This document shows, piece after piece, positions 24,121 through 35,870 of a stretch of 64,000 nt of DNA (the stretch's first letter is position 1; every line of letters begins with the position of its first letter). The DNA comes from Welwitschia mirabilis (lineage: Eukaryota; Gnetophyta; Gnetopsida; Welwitschiales). The stretch is taken from contig JBOZIK010000001.1 of the NCBI GenBank assembly GCA_051453625.1, forward strand, positions 237,976,045 through 238,040,044, written 5' to 3'. A program made the translations under genes and the position numbers. The notes under the pieces are model-generated. The model saw nothing but the letters and a program-made list of their open reading frames with translations, was not told the DNA's origin and did not search any database.

Positions 24121-26839
24121 TAACTATTAAATTGTTATGGAACCAAGTGAACACATTTACTTTAGATTGAAAAAGAGAGATTAAACTTGGTTCTTACTAA
24201 GGAAAAATATTTTCATTAATTATCAAAGGTTTGTTTAGAGAATTATTCAAAAAAATGTGTTTCAATTCACTAGATAAAGGTTTCAAATTTAGATTTAAGT
24301 TCAAATTTTTATTTTCTATTAAATTATTAGGAAAATTTACTATTATCTCAGAATTTCATCCGAATGTCGGTAGTGGACAATCACACTCAAAGTATGAAAT
24401 CTCAATTTTGCTCAGATCTTGGACTACTACATAGTGAATAAACTGAATATCTTTACTCTTCAAATTAAAATAATCAATTTTTAGATGGTTAAAATCAAGT
24501 TGATATTCATAAAAAATGTTTAAGTTGTCTACTTCTAGTTGATTATTCAACATTGATTCATGAATCATTAACCATATGTATTCAAGTAGACGGTGCTATA
24601 AAAATAAAGTTGGCTTTATTTCTTCTTTTACACTCAAATCATTTCTTAAATCTTTTTCAACTGTATCAAATACTCTTATTGAAAACTTCTTATTTTATAA
24701 ATGACACTTCATCAAACTAGTTTTTATATCTATAATACAATAGGCTATTGCATAAAAATCTCTACCTATAAGTAAAGGATAACCACTATTATGTTCAACT
24801 TCTATCACAACAACATCAATGAGGTATAAAACTTCTTCAATCTAAATGATCAAATCCTTAATTACAACTAATTATTTCTTAATAGAAGTATCAACCAATT
24901 CTAAAACAATACTTATAGAATCTATTCTATATTCCAACCTAAGTCTTTGACAAATGTGCAAGGGCATAATGTTGATACTAGCTCCAATATCAATTAAGGC
25001 TTTCTTAATCATTCTATTTTCCTCTAAAGTAATACTAATAGTTATTGCCACTGGATCTTTAAACTTTGGAAATTTTTATAAAACTAAGTTATTAATGGAT
25101 TGTGCTAGTAAGGCTTTATTAGGGATGGTTCATTTTTATTTCTTCCTAATCTAGTCTTTTCACAACTTAGAATACTTAGGGTTCTATTGCAAAAGTTTTC
25201 AAAATGATAAATTGATACTCACATTTTGTATTAAGGCTTTTAAATGATCATCAAAGATAAGATTTATGTTCAATCTATCAAGCCAAGAGGTACTAGGTTT
25301 CTTATGTGTAGAATTTTTCTTTTTATTACTTAATGGAGAAGGGAAATAATTATTTTCTAAAATTTCTATATCCTCTTCTTCATTATTTTTGTTACTTTAT
25401 GATGTGGAAGCCTCATGGATGGGAGGTGTTATCTCATTTCCACTTCTTATCACCACCTTATAATCTTTTTTAACTTCATTTGGGTTTAATAAAGGTTGAG
25501 TGGGAAGTGAGCCTTGTGGTCTTTGATTAGCAAGTATGGTTTATTGGAAAATACTCATAAGATTTTCTATGTTGAAATTTGTTCTTTCTTATGTTTTTCT
25601 TAACTCATTAATGGAATTTTTAAGTGGATCACTTTGTTTTTGTAAGCTAGATGAGCTTGCTTGATTATTTAAGTTGTTTGATTAGACTTTAATATTTTCA
25701 GATCTCTTTTTAAATGATTGGAAGTTAGGATTATTTGTTTGAAAATTTTTAAAGTTGGGTTATTCATTCATCCTAGGTTGAAAATTATTATGATTTTAGC
25801 TTTAACTTTGGTTTTGATTTTGATTGAAGTTTAAAGATCTTTGGTTGAAGGCACACACTTCCTCATATAATCTTTCTTTTTAAGTTGGAAATAAAGGGCA
25901 CTCTTTTGTAACATGATAGCTATCTTCACACAAATCACAAGTAGGAGTTATAAATACACTATTTTCAATTACCACCTTTACATCTAAAACCATCCGAGTG
26001 TATTTTTCTAAAGTTAAGGTAAAATCCTTAATGATATTTATTGGTTTATTTTTAGTTCTTATTTATTAATATCCTTAAGATCTTTAATTATTTGATCTAT
26101 AGTTTAATTTTCTCTAGATGAGGGTTTAGGCCAAGTTTGACTCACTTCCACCAACTCTTCCAACACTTTTCAAGCATTTCCTAAAGTAAGGTTTAATAAG
26201 TTTCCTCCATACAAAATATTAGCTAGTTGCTTTATTTATCTATTGAGTCCACTCTAAAAGTAGTGTATCAATTCTTCTTGAGAAAAAGCATCTATAGGAT
26301 TTGAATGTAAAGTAATGAAAAATCTCTCATAGGTAGAGGCATAATCTTCATTAGGCAGTTGCTGGAAGTTGATTATTTCTTTCTTAAGTTTTTGAATGGT
26401 GGTTTTACTTATGAATCTTTTAATGAAATCTTCTTAAAATTGACTCCATAATTTCAAGTTTTTATGAGGAATAATTCTTAACTAAAGTTTATCTTTACCT
26501 TTTAAACTGATGGAAAAAATAACTATGTAAGTTCTATTACTTATTTATTTCTTACCATTTTCTAAAGTGAGCGCTAACTGCTTAATATGGGCAATGTGTT
26601 ATAAAGTGTCTTCATCAAGTTCTCCACTAAAAATAAGATAGGAATTTATATTTTTAAGTTTAACATCATTATAAAGAGATAAATCAAAAGGGGATTTGGA
26701 TTTCATATTTTTTATTATCAATTAGTTCTTTAAGGGTGATATTGACATTAGGGTTTATAGAGACGGTCACAGGGATTCAAATGAAGAGGAGTGAATTAAG
26801 AGAAGCAATTTTATTTTGCTTTTTTAATGAGCTGGACAT
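24121..26839 (-). pseudogene. family A gag-protease, best preserved copy
   Basis: Starts at an ATG at 26839-26837 (MSSSLKKQNK). The capsid region at about 26600-26180 reads LPNEDYASTYERFFITLHSN, then ELIHYFxSGLN. The zinc knuckle near 25910-25945 is complete, CDLCEDSYHVTKEC (C-x2-C-x4-H-x4-C), and would bind the element RNA. The protease active site near 24990-24960 is ALIDIGASINIMPLH, with Asp intact. A linker to RT occupies 24900-24121. Several in-frame stops and a few frame shifts remain. Compared with copies 1 and 2 it has only one unit of the 75-bp sequence duplicated in copy 1. Confidence 0.8.
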
Positions 26840-27503
26840 GTTTGAAAATTTAAAACTATCATTGAAAGAATCTTATGAAAAATCTTCTCTCACAAAATTA
26901 GACTCTAAAGAAATGAATGTAGAAATTTTTGGAATTTTCAAACTTTACATACTTTGCTATGAATACCTGTGTTAATTTTAAAGTTAATCAAACATTCTCA
27001 TATATTTTTCTTTATGAATAATTAATATCTCTAATATTTTTCTTTCTTACCATATTTTAACATACATGCTCAGTTTTTGAAGCTCAGAGTATTATTTTGC
27101 AGTTGTCTAGATGATAGTCTAGATGATAGAAGCATAGAAAACATAAAAAATGAAAATGCGAAAAAAAAGAAATGTAAAATGATTAATACAAAAAACTTGA
27201 AAAGTAGATGTCATTCAATAGTCATTTAAATAACAGAGGAAATGATAGAAAAGACCCTAAAAAGTTTTGAAGGAAATAGACAGATAAAAACTCAAGGCAC
27301 AGAGGCCATCATTGCTGAACGTCATCTAGACAATGAGGCAGATGATAAAGATTTTATTATGAAACATAAAAAACTAAAACTTGTGAAAAGAAAAATAATG
27401 CTATTGCAGATAAAAATATAATGCTGCTATAGGCAAACATCCAAACTGGGATTCAAATACTCACTTAAGCAATGACAACTCTCCAGTAATGACACCAAGA
27501 TGT
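26840..27503 (-). other. family A copy 3 leader and primer-binding site
   Basis: The leader has TCATC/GATGA motif clusters at 27108-27133 (two TAGATGATAG units) and 27318-27345. The primer-binding site at 27483-27497 reads TGGTGTCATTACTGG on the minus strand, a transition-decayed form of the tRNA-Asp-type site at 2391-2409. The apparent plus-strand ORF at 26736-26975 is antisense to gag and not a gene. Confidence 0.65.
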
Positions 27504-29017
27504 TGCAGTGTGTATCTGTGTAAAAATTTAAGATTAAAAAAATCCTGTTATTCACAATTAAATAAATATCTTGCACAAAACAATACACTAATATAGATGA
27601 GAGTTGATTTGAATGTTATAATCCATTGAAAGCCCAGGCTAGAGAAAGATAACTAATTTTAGCGAGAAATAGTTATGTATCTTATCAATAAAAATACAGT
27701 GTAATGCGAACAAGTATAATAAAAAATGCTTATGCAAAGTTAATCTAGGAAAGAGAAATAATAATGCACCTAAATTAAAAATGCTCAATCTTAACAAAGG
27801 TTGCATTCATTACCTATATCACTCAAGAAACTATCATTGAATCACAAGTAACATAAACTATAAGAGATAAGAACAAACAAGCATAGGAATTAAAAAAGAG
27901 GCTTTGTATTAATCAAACCACATCCTTATTACAAAGCATCCATATCTCAATGGAGGAAGCATAGTCCAATACCAAGAAAGATGTCTCTTTANNNNNNNNN
28001 NNNNNNNNNNNNNNNNNNNNNNNNNNNNNNNNNNNNNNNNNNNNNNNNNNNNNNNNNNNNNNNNNNNNNNNNNNNNNNNNNNNNNNNNNNNNNNNNNNNN
28101 NNNNNNNNNNNNNNNNNNNNNNNNNTTATGTATCTTATCAATAAAAATAAATTGCAATGTAGGAGAGTATAATGCAACAGACTTATGTAAAATTAATCTA
28201 GAAAAGGAAAATAGCAATGAATCTAAACTAAGAATGCTCAACCTTGCTCTTATAACCTATATCACTCAAGAAACTATCACTAAATTAGAAGAAACATAAA
28301 CTATGAGGGATAAGTAAAAATAAGCATAGGAAATGGAAATAAATTCTTTGTATTAATCAAATGACATACATATTACAAAGTAGCCAATACTAAGAAATGC
28401 ATCTCTCTGCAACTACCAAGGATGGATCTCTGATCCTTCAATCTCTTATCATGAGAATTTTTTATGCTATCAAAGACAAGATTGAGTGAAGGGTGAAAAT
28501 AATAATTATTGATAATGAACACATAAATAATTAAAAAAATAAATATACATGAGTAAAATCCTAATGGTGATGTAAGAAACAGATAAATAAATGTAAGAAT
28601 TAAATGAATGTTTAGTGGAACATTTAATAATTATCATCTTGCTAGTTATTTAGATGATATAGAGGATAATACTACCTCATAAACAATCCATGTCATCTAC
28701 CAAATTAATTACAATTAGCATCCTCATTGGCTTTAATGTTCTATTGTCTATACTGTCATATGGATGATGAGGTGGATAATAGACTTTTACAAGTATTCAT
28801 CCAATGCATTAGCCTCAATATTTGTAAGAAATTTGTCTCAAAAATATGAAGTATAGGAACTACTCCAAATGCTATAAAATATCATGGAGATTGCATGTTT
28901 TTATATTTTTCATTTTACCTCTTCATTATCATGGAAATCCAATATAAACATGTCTAATATCCTACAAAACTACTCAAATATCCTATTAAATATACACAAG
29001 TTGAAATCACAATAACA
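27504..29017 (-). repeat. family A LTR sequence in two pieces around a gap
   Basis: 27504-27991 matches the left half of the LTR at 2416-3516 and starts next to the primer-binding site. After the N run, 28126-29017 starts again inside that half (shared block TTATGTATCTTATCAATAAA) and continues to the true LTR end AATAACA at 29017. About 230 bp after the gap (28126-28360) therefore repeats sequence already seen at 27669-27905, but with many differences, so these are two diverged LTR copies rather than an assembly overlap. TCATC/GATGA motifs lie at 28627-28656 and 28748-28777. Confidence 0.7.
27992..28125. other. assembly gap (134 N)
   Basis: A run of 134 N inside LTR sequence of family A. Unlike the three 100-N gaps this may be a gap of estimated size. 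Reading frames drawn through it are artefacts. Confidence 0.95.
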
Positions 29018-31130
29018 TGGCACATATCTTTAAGGAATTTTACATAGGAAGTCATCTTCTTAATTACTTCTAAGAGAGGCATGTTGATTTTAACTTCTTT
29101 AAAAATATCTAAGACCTTAAGTTGTGTTTTTTGATGTTTTTCTTTCTAAGGCATTAGGGGAAAAGGCAAAGTCTCTTTATATATAGGTAAAGATTCTTCT
29201 AAGTCTATTACCTTTTCTTTATTCAAAGCTTGGGGGAAGGTAAAGGTTCTTTATAAGGAGTTATATCTTTTTCTTTTGCTTTCCCCTTATCTTGAGATTT
29301 ACTCTATGTTAAACATTGGTTAACTCTATGCCATTTCTAAGGTTAATTGCTTTTATTTACTATAAATGAATTGATCCTTCTTTAACAAATCTAACTCTTT
29401 TAGGATTTGGTTGGGTACTCATGGGGAGTTTCCCTGTTTCCATTTGATTTTTTGATAAAAGGTTATAGGTCTTCATTTACTGAAGTTAGTGTATGCACTG
29501 TTTAAGTCTTTGATTTGTATGTGTTTGTGATTTTATTAACTTTTTAAAGGTTTTTTCTAATGAGTTAGATGACAATGATTTTTAATAATTGATTTGAAAT
29601 GGATGGAAGAAGGATAAGGATATGGGTTTCTCGGTTGACTAATTTAATTGTCTTGTTTCTAAGAAAAATTAGGGTGATTTTTCCACCTGAGGTTACATGT
29701 GTTTGAACATGAATCATTTTTCATATTTTGCCACTATTGTTCTACTACCTTAATTTATTTATTAATAGTATTTTGGAATAAGGGGATGAAAGAACATTTA
29801 GTTGTTTTATGGGTATCAATATGGAAAATCAGATATTTGGGCTCAGTGACCATGGATGAGTGTGAAGATAAGGTGGTTAAGGATCCTACTCTTCTTACCA
29901 ATTTTTCTATTTTGTTATTTATCTCAAAGTTCTTAGGGACTTTAAAAATACTTTTTAATCTAACATAATGATGAAATCATGAAGGTTTAGTAGCTTTTTT
30001 CTAATTTTTTAAGTTTTTAGCTATACTTTCTAAGTACCTCCAAACCTTGTCTAGGGGCATTTTAAGAAAATTACCTTAGCTTCTCATCTCTAAAAATTAG
30101 TTATTTCTAGTGGACAACACATCAGAGAAAAACCTAATTCTCATACCTTGCTCAAAAAAATTTTGGGAACATTTTCATAGAAGGTTCTTAAATCATTCCC
30201 AAGTCTAAAAAAAGATTTCATGGTCCTTCTATTGGAAGTTTATGATTTCTTTTCTTAACATGTTTGTGTTGTAATTAAGAAAGAATTTGAAGATCAAAGC
30301 TTTTATCATTTTCATACAATTTGAAATGAAAAAGGATTTTAGAGTGTATAATCAGGATTTTGCCTTTTATTTTGCAAAAAGAAAAATAAAGTAAGCCTAA
30401 GTGCATTATAAGTGCTAGAGTACCGAGGGACAATTGATAGGACACACTTAAATTCTTTAAGATGTAGGTATAAGTCATTATACTCTAATTTATAGAAGTG
30501 AGGTAAGAGTTGGATCATGAAAGATTTAAATTCTAGCCTTTGGTTAATAGGTGGTGGAACTATGCAAGAGGGTGTTCCAAGGCTTTATGATTAGAGGTAA
30601 TTACAAAGAGTTTGCCTAGATTGGTTAGCAGTAATAGTGAGGGAATATTATCATTTAGACACTTCTTGAGTGAAATACTAGGCTATTAATCTATTGATAA
30701 TTTCCTATTTTAACAAGGATCCATTAAAGAAATCTTGAAGGTTTATTGGATCATTCAGGTTCTACTATGATTATTGTGATGAGGCATTTGATTGATTGGA
30801 TCTAGTTGTTTTGAGCTGTTGAAGTTTGGTCTCTTTGAGAATAATAATGATATTTGTTTCTAATTTCTTACATAATTTTATGATTTATGTAGGGATCCAT
30901 GTTGTTTTAATTTAATCTTCTAGTTTTATTCTGAGTTTAGGTCATGCAAGAATAAATTTAGAATTTTCTAAGAAGGTTTTAGACAATTTACAAAATGAAT
31001 ATCACAAAGCCTGTAAGTTAAAAAGGGTTTTGGATTTTTATAGAGATTATAATAAAAAATAGATAGTGTTCTAGGATAAAAAGATAGTAGTACTAATAAG
31101 GATAGGCAATAGCACTAGTCAAGTTTAGAG
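29018..31130 (-). pseudogene. Athila 2 gag, decayed
   Basis: Collinear with the Athila 1 gag at 5330-7200. At 30140-30030 the minus strand reads RNNxFLEM and FLKMPLDKVWRYLESI, the same gag block as FLSMPLDEVWDYLK in Athila 1. The left edge at 29018 is exactly the LTR end of a family A copy and corresponds to the gag-protease linker (the CTTTAAGGAATTTTA block also at 19215). Many stops. It encodes the remains of the capsid protein of the interrupted Athila. Confidence 0.7.
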
Positions 31131-31648
31131 TTTCAGGATCAGTTTTAACATAGTGGTTCATCGAGTTCATGTAGTATTTTTTATGTAGTAGGATCACAGA
31201 AAAATTAAACATAGATAAGGAAAATAAGTAAAAGATAATAAAAATTATAAAATATTTTTATATTTTAATGTTTCAAAACACGAAATAAAGTTGTAGAAAT
31301 AAAAACATTAAAACAAAATAAGAAAGAAAAGTAGGAAACACAACACAAAGTTAATTAAAAGTTTTTAGTTTTTAACTTCAAAAGTAACCTACAAATAAAA
31401 TGTCATATCTGTCCAAAATAGGTTAGAAAATAAATTAAGAAAATTCTAAAATAAGTTGTATCAATTCAGGTAATACTAAAAGAACTAATACCAATCACTA
31501 AAAAAAACCTAAACACACAAAACAAAAGAAGATGGACTAGTTTGGATATTGCTGGAAAACAGACTAGTACACATCATTGAAAATAAAAACTATATATAAA
31601 CATTAAAAAAGGAAAAACTAGTACTCATTTATCTACTACAGTGCCATA
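31131..31648 (-). other. Athila 2 leader and primer-binding site
   Basis: A-rich leader. The primer-binding site at 31629-31646 reads TGGCACTGTAGTAGATAA on the minus strand. Compared with TGGCGCC-GTTGCCGGGGA, five of eight differences are transitions of the C-to-T/G-to-A kind. It lies next to the LTR end, which marks this LTR as 5'. Confidence 0.6.
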
Positions 31649-32978
31649 GTATAATTAACAAATTTAAAGCTAAGTTTTCACTTAGCTATCATTATTCCTC
31701 CAGGATAACATAGGTGTTGGTCTAAAATTATACTAATTAAACTTTAATGTAAGTTACAAATTTAAGAAAGAAAAAAATAATGAGAGAATGATGAAGTCTA
31801 GATTTAAGTTTAAATTTATCTTAAATAGGAAAAGAGAAAATTAGATCTAAGGTATTGCCAATTTATCTTAAATAATCCTTCACTCCAATTTCGTTTAATT
31901 GTTTTGTTGTCAAATAATAAAAAAATCATCAAGTGTTTTTGGTCTAATTCATGAGGCATTATCTCATCCACTATATGATAAATGATGAATATAATTAATA
32001 CTTTATCTTTAGAATAAGAATATAAAGTAAGGACTTCTAAAGTACTCAAGATCTATGAAATTAAAAGACTAAGTAATAAAAGTGGATTCACACAACTAAA
32101 ATAAACTTGATAGTTCAAGAATTTACCTAAGAATTTTATTTATAATTTACTCATGAATTAAAATCAAAGGAAAGTAATTTTTATATTATAAAAAGGAACA
32201 AATTTGTGAAAGAAAAAGGAAGCAAGAAGAACTCCTTAAAAAATCCTTGAAGACTAGGTCATTCCTTTAAATAGTTGCCTAAAAATCCATCACAAGTTAA
32301 TGCTATAAGATTTTATAATTATTCAAGTTAAAGATGATAGAATAAAGGCTTTAAGGCCCTTTTATAATGACGCATGGGGAATAGGAGTGGTTATTAGTCC
32401 TTGGCTTGAAGAGTTAGGTGGACAGTTACATGATTACATTATGTAAGATGGTTTGTCTTCTCTTCCGTTTGGTAAAGATCCTTATGATGATGCCATTACT
32501 TAGCTCTAGAGTATAAAAGTTACTATTAAATACTATCATAGCCATGCATCTTTATTGTTATCCTTCTCAGCAATGACATGTATCATTCTACAAATCCTAA
32601 TCATCATTGCCACATGTCAATAAGAATGCAATTATTTTCTGATGTGGAATTTGATTAAGCACATAACTACATTCTATCTAATTTTCCATAACTTATTAAA
32701 AACATAAGTTTAGATATGGTTTGAGAATATAGGCTAATGACACTAGTGGTTTTGATTAGTGACAATAATGTTTTAAGTAGATTAATGATGAAATTAAGGT
32801 ATGTCCTCTAATTGATAATAATACACCTAAAAATGTTATGGGAAATAGTTAAGTTCATAATTAATGTGAATAATAATAGAAGACATGTTTTTATGATAAA
32901 ATTAATGATATTAATGTCTTGTATTAAGGTGAATTAGTCATTTAACTTAATCACGATATCAATATTTACATGTTAATA
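31649..32978 (-). repeat. Athila 2 5' LTR
   Basis: Runs from TAGTATAATTAAC to ATGTTAATA, the decayed counterpart of ATGTTAACA in the other copies. It aligns over its length with 15365-16673. The minus-strand open stretch at 32049-31816 lies inside the LTR and is not a gene. Directly right of it the copia RNase H begins. Confidence 0.8.
32358..32366 (-). promoter_or_regulatory. TATA box of Athila 2 5' LTR
   Basis: The minus strand reads TTATAAAAGGGCC, aligned with the TATA boxes of the two other Athila LTRs. It would have driven transcription of Athila 2. Confidence 0.65.
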
Positions 32979-32984
32979 AATCCA

Positions 32985-34659
32985 AAAACAAATATTTTTT
33001 ATCCTGTTATGGTATAGTGTATCTCTTTCCTTGCAAATTATTGAGTTATTATTAATGAAGATTTCTCTTGACTTACTTTGTTTCAAATTCACTACTTCCA
33101 ATAAGTTTCTTAGCCATTTGATATCTTTATATGCCTTAAAAGTAGCTATGTATTCTACCTTAGTAGAAGAGTGTACTTTAGTTATTTGGCACTTTAATTA
33201 CCAAGACAAGGTGGTGTCCTTAAGAGCATGATATACCTTAATGTTACTTGTGAAGTATTAGTTTCTCTAGTTAAATAAAAGTTAAAGTATGCCTTTAGGA
33301 TAAATGAAGAGTCTTTCTTATATGCTAAATCTAATTTTTTGATCTACTTTAACTATCTTAGTACTTTCTTAGCAATATTTAGATGAATTACATTTAGTGC
33401 ATGAAGGTATCTTAATAGAACACAAATGACATATGCTAAATTTAATCTAGTATTGGTTACATTGATTAGACTGCTTATCATTCTTTTATATTTAGTATTA
33501 TTTATAGGTTATAAGTCTTCATTATTAGATACCTTGACATTTATTTCTAAAGGTATTGCCATGTATTTGATATTTTCTAGTTTAAATTTCTAACTCATAT
33601 CTCTAATGTACTTCTTTTGAGTTAAGGAGATTTCATTCTTTTTTTCAATGATTTCTACACTAAGGTAGCATCTAGTCAATTTGAGATAAAAAATTTTAAA
33701 TGCCTCACTTGATATCAACTCCATTACTTACAATAATTAGCATGTTACCTACATACACTATTATATATGTAAACATTTCTCTATTAGACTTAATGCATAA
33801 TGTTTTATTAATATCTTGATATTTACAAAATGTAAATCCAATGATTCTTAAATAATTTACAAGCTTAGTAAACTGTGTACCTAGTACTTGTTTTAGCCCA
33901 TATAGAGAATTTATACATATTTTATTCTTTCCTTTTACTTTAAACCATTTTGGCTACTTGATTTAGATCTCTTCTTTTAGGTTTTTATGAAGGAAGGTAG
34001 TATTTATGTTTAGTTGATAGATCTTCCATCCTCTTTATGCCCTTAAAGCATACTATTATAATGGTAGTCTATCTTGATACTAGTGTGAATACTTTATTAC
34101 AATTAAGTTCCTTATTTTTTCATAGACTTATAGTGATAATCAAAGCTTTGTGTCTTTTAAGAGTATTATTTAAATTATATTTGTTATGAAAAATCCATTT
34201 GTTAAATAATGCCATACACTCTAAATGAAGGTCAACTAACTTTTAACTATTACTTAACAAGGATATCATATTATTCTTCCATGATTTTTTATCTACTAAT
34301 AACACTGAATGGTATTTTTAAATGAGATTGACTCACCATAAAAAATTAAATGGAGCTCATCATCATTCTTAGTAGATGTATGTAAGATTTACTTGGTTTT
34401 GATTTTCTTCTTTATGTCATTACAAAAATATTATAGAGAATACTTTAACCAAGTGCTTTGTCTTTGTATTTGGGTATTATGTAATACCCCAACTTTAATT
34501 ACCCTAATTAACCATAATATTTTTTTTGTATTAGTTATTAACTATCATGCACAATGAAACCTAGGATCAAATCCTATTTAGACTCTATTAACACATTATA
34601 TAATTTAAAATAATTAGAAAACATAATTATTGCTTAACCATAGACCCTCTTGGTTTACA
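32985..34659 (-). pseudogene. copia reverse transcriptase and N-terminal RNase H, decayed
   Basis: Read from right to left on the minus strand. Near 34030-33880 are WKIYQLNINTTFLHKNLKEE and the IKQPKWF and LYGLKQ blocks of copia RT (usual WxxxQLDVxxAFLxGxLxE, MxQPxGF, LYGLKQ). The catalytic region near 33770 is YIIVYVGNMLIIV (usual YVDDMLI/L). Near 33420-33200 is ILRYLHALN, then RNase H with HSSTKVEYIATFKAYKDIKW (usual STTEAEYVA..A..E..W). It ends in NNNSIICKERDTLYHNRIKN at about 33050-32995, where the Athila LTR cuts in. The domain finishes at 15364-15190. The right end lies against an assembly gap. Confidence 0.85.
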
Positions 34660-34759
34660 NNNNNNNNNNNNNNNNNNNNNNNNNNNNNNNNNNNNNNNNN
34701 NNNNNNNNNNNNNNNNNNNNNNNNNNNNNNNNNNNNNNNNNNNNNNNNNNNNNNNNNNN
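34660..34759. other. assembly gap (100 N)
   Basis: Exactly 100 N, between the RT and the integrase of the copia element. The missing part should encode the integrase C-terminus and the start of RT. Confidence 0.95.
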
Positions 34760-35870
34760 ATTAATATCAAAATGTTTTACATAGTTTAGAAACCCTATTA
34801 ATTAAAGCTTACAAAATGTGGGTTATAACACATTATTGGCATTGTCACTATAACCATCTAATGATTTTCTACTAAAACCATTCTTACAACTAATAATTGC
34901 ACCAAATTTCTTAACTCCTATAGGTTAATACACGTTCCCCTTAATTATAGGATGTTAAGTGTCTAGAATCATCATTAGGTGGGAGAAAGGATGAATCTTA
35001 AAATAATCAAACTAAGAATTATTCTGTGATATTTTTGAGATAAGTTCATGACAAGAAATAATTATTTTTTAATGCTTAGTAATTTATACATAAGATTCCT
35101 TATTTCCTAATGGATAACCAATAAATATGCCAATGTGAGCATATGCGCTAAGCTTTTTATGATGTTCACTGGGGACATGGACATAACATTAACATGCAAG
35201 CACACCAAGATAGATACCCCTTTTAGAATAATGGGCAATATGATTGTTGAGATATACTATGATGCTTAAAGATTCATGCTAGAGATTGGTTTACAATCAC
35301 TAAAATACATCATAATTTATGCCATTTCCATGATGGTTTAATTGAATCCTTTAGTAATTCCATTTTATTGGAATGTTCTTGGATAAGTATTTAGATGTTA
35401 AATTCCATTTGAAGCAAGGTAGTACTTGAATTTTACAAATGTTTATTAGCCATCATTATCAGAGTGAAAACTTTATTCTGATACTTTGATTATTTTTTAA
35501 TGTTTTTCTTGAAAACTTAAAAGTTATATAAATAATGAGGTTTTAAAGTTATAAGATATGCCCAAGACATTCACAAGGAGTTCTCAATAAATGAGATAAA
35601 ATAGAAAAAGCCTTACAACTAAGGCACATATATTAGATCATCGAAATTACTCTAAATGAGTAAGCTTATAATTAGCCTGCCACTTGTATGGTGTAAAATA
35701 ATATCAGTTTCTTTATGCATCATACATGATTTACAATGTGAAAAATCCCTTAGAATGAATTCAAAAAGCCGATGGTTATTTTCACAAAGTGAATTCAATG
35801 TATGAATACTAGAATGTTCTAGTCAAGCATGCCATAGCAGCAAGGGGGAAATGCCATATTGCAAAACAAT
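34760..35870 (-). pseudogene. copia integrase and GAG-pre-integrase domain, decayed
   Basis: The GAG-pre-integrase zinc region at about 35850-35690 reads LLWHAxLEHSSIHTLNSLC, then LRDFSHCKSCMMHKET (usual LWHxRLGHxS, C-x2-C). The integrase core follows poorly preserved. Its C-terminal block at about 35200-35100 is YVHVPSEHHKKLSAYAHIGI followed by FIGYPLGNK (usual CxxYVHVPxxxRxKLxxxAxxCxFLGY), a strong copia signature. The catalytic triad could not be placed with confidence. Stops and frame breaks are frequent. Confidence 0.8.

Larger units (their letters stand above)
23087..29017 (-). mobile_element. family A element, copy 3 (LTR, PBS, gag, PR, RT)
   Basis: Minus-strand copy with 5' LTR sequence (27504-29017, containing a gap), primer-binding site, leader, gag, protease and RT up to the start of RNase H, where the 100-N gap begins. 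It is the best preserved family A copy: the gag zinc knuckle and the protease D-I-G-A-S are intact. It stands head-to-tail with copy 2. Confidence 0.8.
15365..32978 (-). mobile_element. Athila-type element 2, inserted in copia and itself interrupted
   Basis: The outer LTRs are 15365-16673 (3', with polypurine tract on its right) and 31649-32978 (5', with primer-binding site on its left), both minus-oriented and about 1.3 kb. Internal Athila pieces are a tandem-repeat region (17821-18646), protease and gag end (18660-19325), and gag (29018-31130). Two family A copies lie between. No Athila RT, RNase H or integrase is present. About 115 bp of the gag-protease junction occurs on both sides of the family A block (19207-19325 and 29018 onwards), so the history is more complex than one clean insertion. 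Confidence 0.7.

Noticed and set aside
27909-28241. ORFs running through N
   Set aside because: Produced by the 134-N gap; the surrounding sequence is LTR.
15358-32985. Target-site duplication of Athila 2
   Set aside because: ATTAA or TAATG on the left against AATCC on the right do not match, and the left terminal dinucleotide is decayed, so no duplication can be claimed.
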